Shown here in pieces: positions 21,123 to 21,537 of a DNA stretch of 21,537 bases; position 1 is the stretch's first letter; every line of letters starts with the position of its first letter. The notes beneath the pieces are model-generated. The model did not search any database and had not been told where the DNA came from. It saw only the letters and a program-made list of their open reading frames with translations. The stretch is from DATLFP01 sp035540955 (GTDB lineage: Bacteria > Actinomycetota > Acidimicrobiia > Acidimicrobiales > CADCSY01), in NCBI GenBank assembly GCA_035540955.1, contig DATLFP010000201.1, forward strand, positions 1 through 21,537, given 5' to 3'. A program made the position numbers and the translations under genes.

Positions 21123-21134
21123 GCGTCGGAGCGG

Positions 21135-21537
21135 TCAGACGCCGAGCGCCGCCTTCAGCTTGGCGGGCGTGTCCTTCGGCGAGATCTTCGGCCACGCCTC
21201 GGCGATCGTGCCCTTCTCGTCGACGAGGTACGCGCTGCGGATGATGCCCATGTACTTCCGGCCGTACATCGACCGCTCCCCCCACGCCCCGTAGGCCTCG
21301 GCCACGGCGTGGTCGGGATCGGACAGGAGCGGGAACCCGAGGGAGTACTTGGCGTCGAACTTCGCCTGCTTCTCCGGCTGGTCGGGGCTGATGCCGAGCA
21401 CCACGGTGTCGCCGATCTCGCCGCCGATGTCGCGCAGCCCGCACGCCTGGGTCGTGCAGCCGGGCGTGTCGGCCTTCGGGTAGAAGTAGATGAGCGTCTT
21501 GGCCTTGCGCTCCTTGACCAGCGTGCTCAGCTTCACC
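21135..21537 (-). CDS. bcp: Thioredoxin-dependent peroxiredoxin (Bcp/PrxQ), N-terminus cut by the window edge
   Basis: Bcp reduces hydrogen and organic peroxides with electrons from thioredoxin. The visible 133 residues include TLIYFYPKADTPGCTTQAC, with the peroxidatic Cys and a second Cys five residues later, the PrxQ arrangement. Later segments LGISPDQPEKQAKF, FPLLSDPDHAVAEAYGAWG and RSAYLVDEKGTI are typical. About 20 N-terminal residues are missing; the GTG at 21536 that opens the visible frame is probably an internal Val codon (LSTLV region), because family members carry a GD-x-APxF segment before it. It is convergent with the DUF4389 gene, with a 12-bp gap. Confidence 0.93.
   Translation of the reverse strand, partial: VKLSTLVKERKAKTLIYFYPKADTPGCTTQACGLRDIGGEIGDTVVLGISPDQPEKQAKFDAKYSLGFPLLSDPDHAVAEAYGAWGERSMYGRKYMGIIRSAYLVDEKGTIAEAWPKISPKDTPAKLKAALGV

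Noticed and set aside
1..21537. CRISPR array, transposon or prophage
   Set aside because: No regularly spaced repeats, transposase or integrase motifs or phage genes were seen on either strand.

Overview
The window is a gene-dense, very GC-rich stretch with strong third-position G/C, many GTG and TTG starts and almost no intergenic space. Gene content and order point to the Actinomycetota, most likely an uncultured member of the Acidimicrobiia. The lineage clues are the uvrB-coaE-rpsA-polA-pdtaR run, a Mycobacterium-like polymerase motif, CWB2 cell-wall repeats and a compact fabD-fabH-fabG-acpP-fabF cluster. The lineage is an inference from protein recognition, not from a marker-gene search. 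No gene-free stretch exceeds 300 bases, and I saw no CRISPR array, insertion sequence or prophage.

Layout. Positions 1-7146 hold mostly minus-strand information-processing genes: uvrB (5' part only), coaE, rpsA, a SAM methyltransferase, polA, a PdtaR-like ANTAR response regulator and a small coiled-coil protein. Positions 7194-9913 hold a plus-strand pair, an EamA transporter coupled by TGATG to a 4-alpha-glucanotransferase. Positions 9945-13846 form a cell-surface segment: a secreted CWB2 / sugar-dehydrogenase fusion and a membrane acyltransferase-SGNH protein on the minus strand, with an odd class I tRNA-like gene (anticodon CAA) between them. Positions 13904-18443 hold a 44-residue membrane peptide and the type II fatty-acid cluster, which ends at a long inverted repeat. 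Positions 18493-19995 are a minus-strand fabZ, ECF sigma factor and ogt group. The right end holds a DUF4389 membrane protein and a Bcp peroxiredoxin cut by the window edge.

How the genes work together. FabD, FabH, FabG, AcpP, FabF and the nearby FabZ cover malonyl loading, initiation, reduction, dehydration and elongation in type II fatty-acid synthesis; only the enoyl reductase is missing here. uvrB, polA and ogt add DNA repair. Several genes carry a TAnnnT hexamer 6-8 nt before the start codon, which suggests leaderless transcription.

The strongest anomalies are structural. A 60-bp piece of fabD is inverted between 9-bp inverted repeats, so a conserved FabD motif now reads only from the opposite strand. 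At the left end, two non-adjacent parts of uvrB are joined head to head at a 12-bp microhomology. Both look like template-switch or amplification/assembly events, although a real inversion in fabD cannot be excluded from sequence alone. I did not find convincing evidence of a new multi-gene system.
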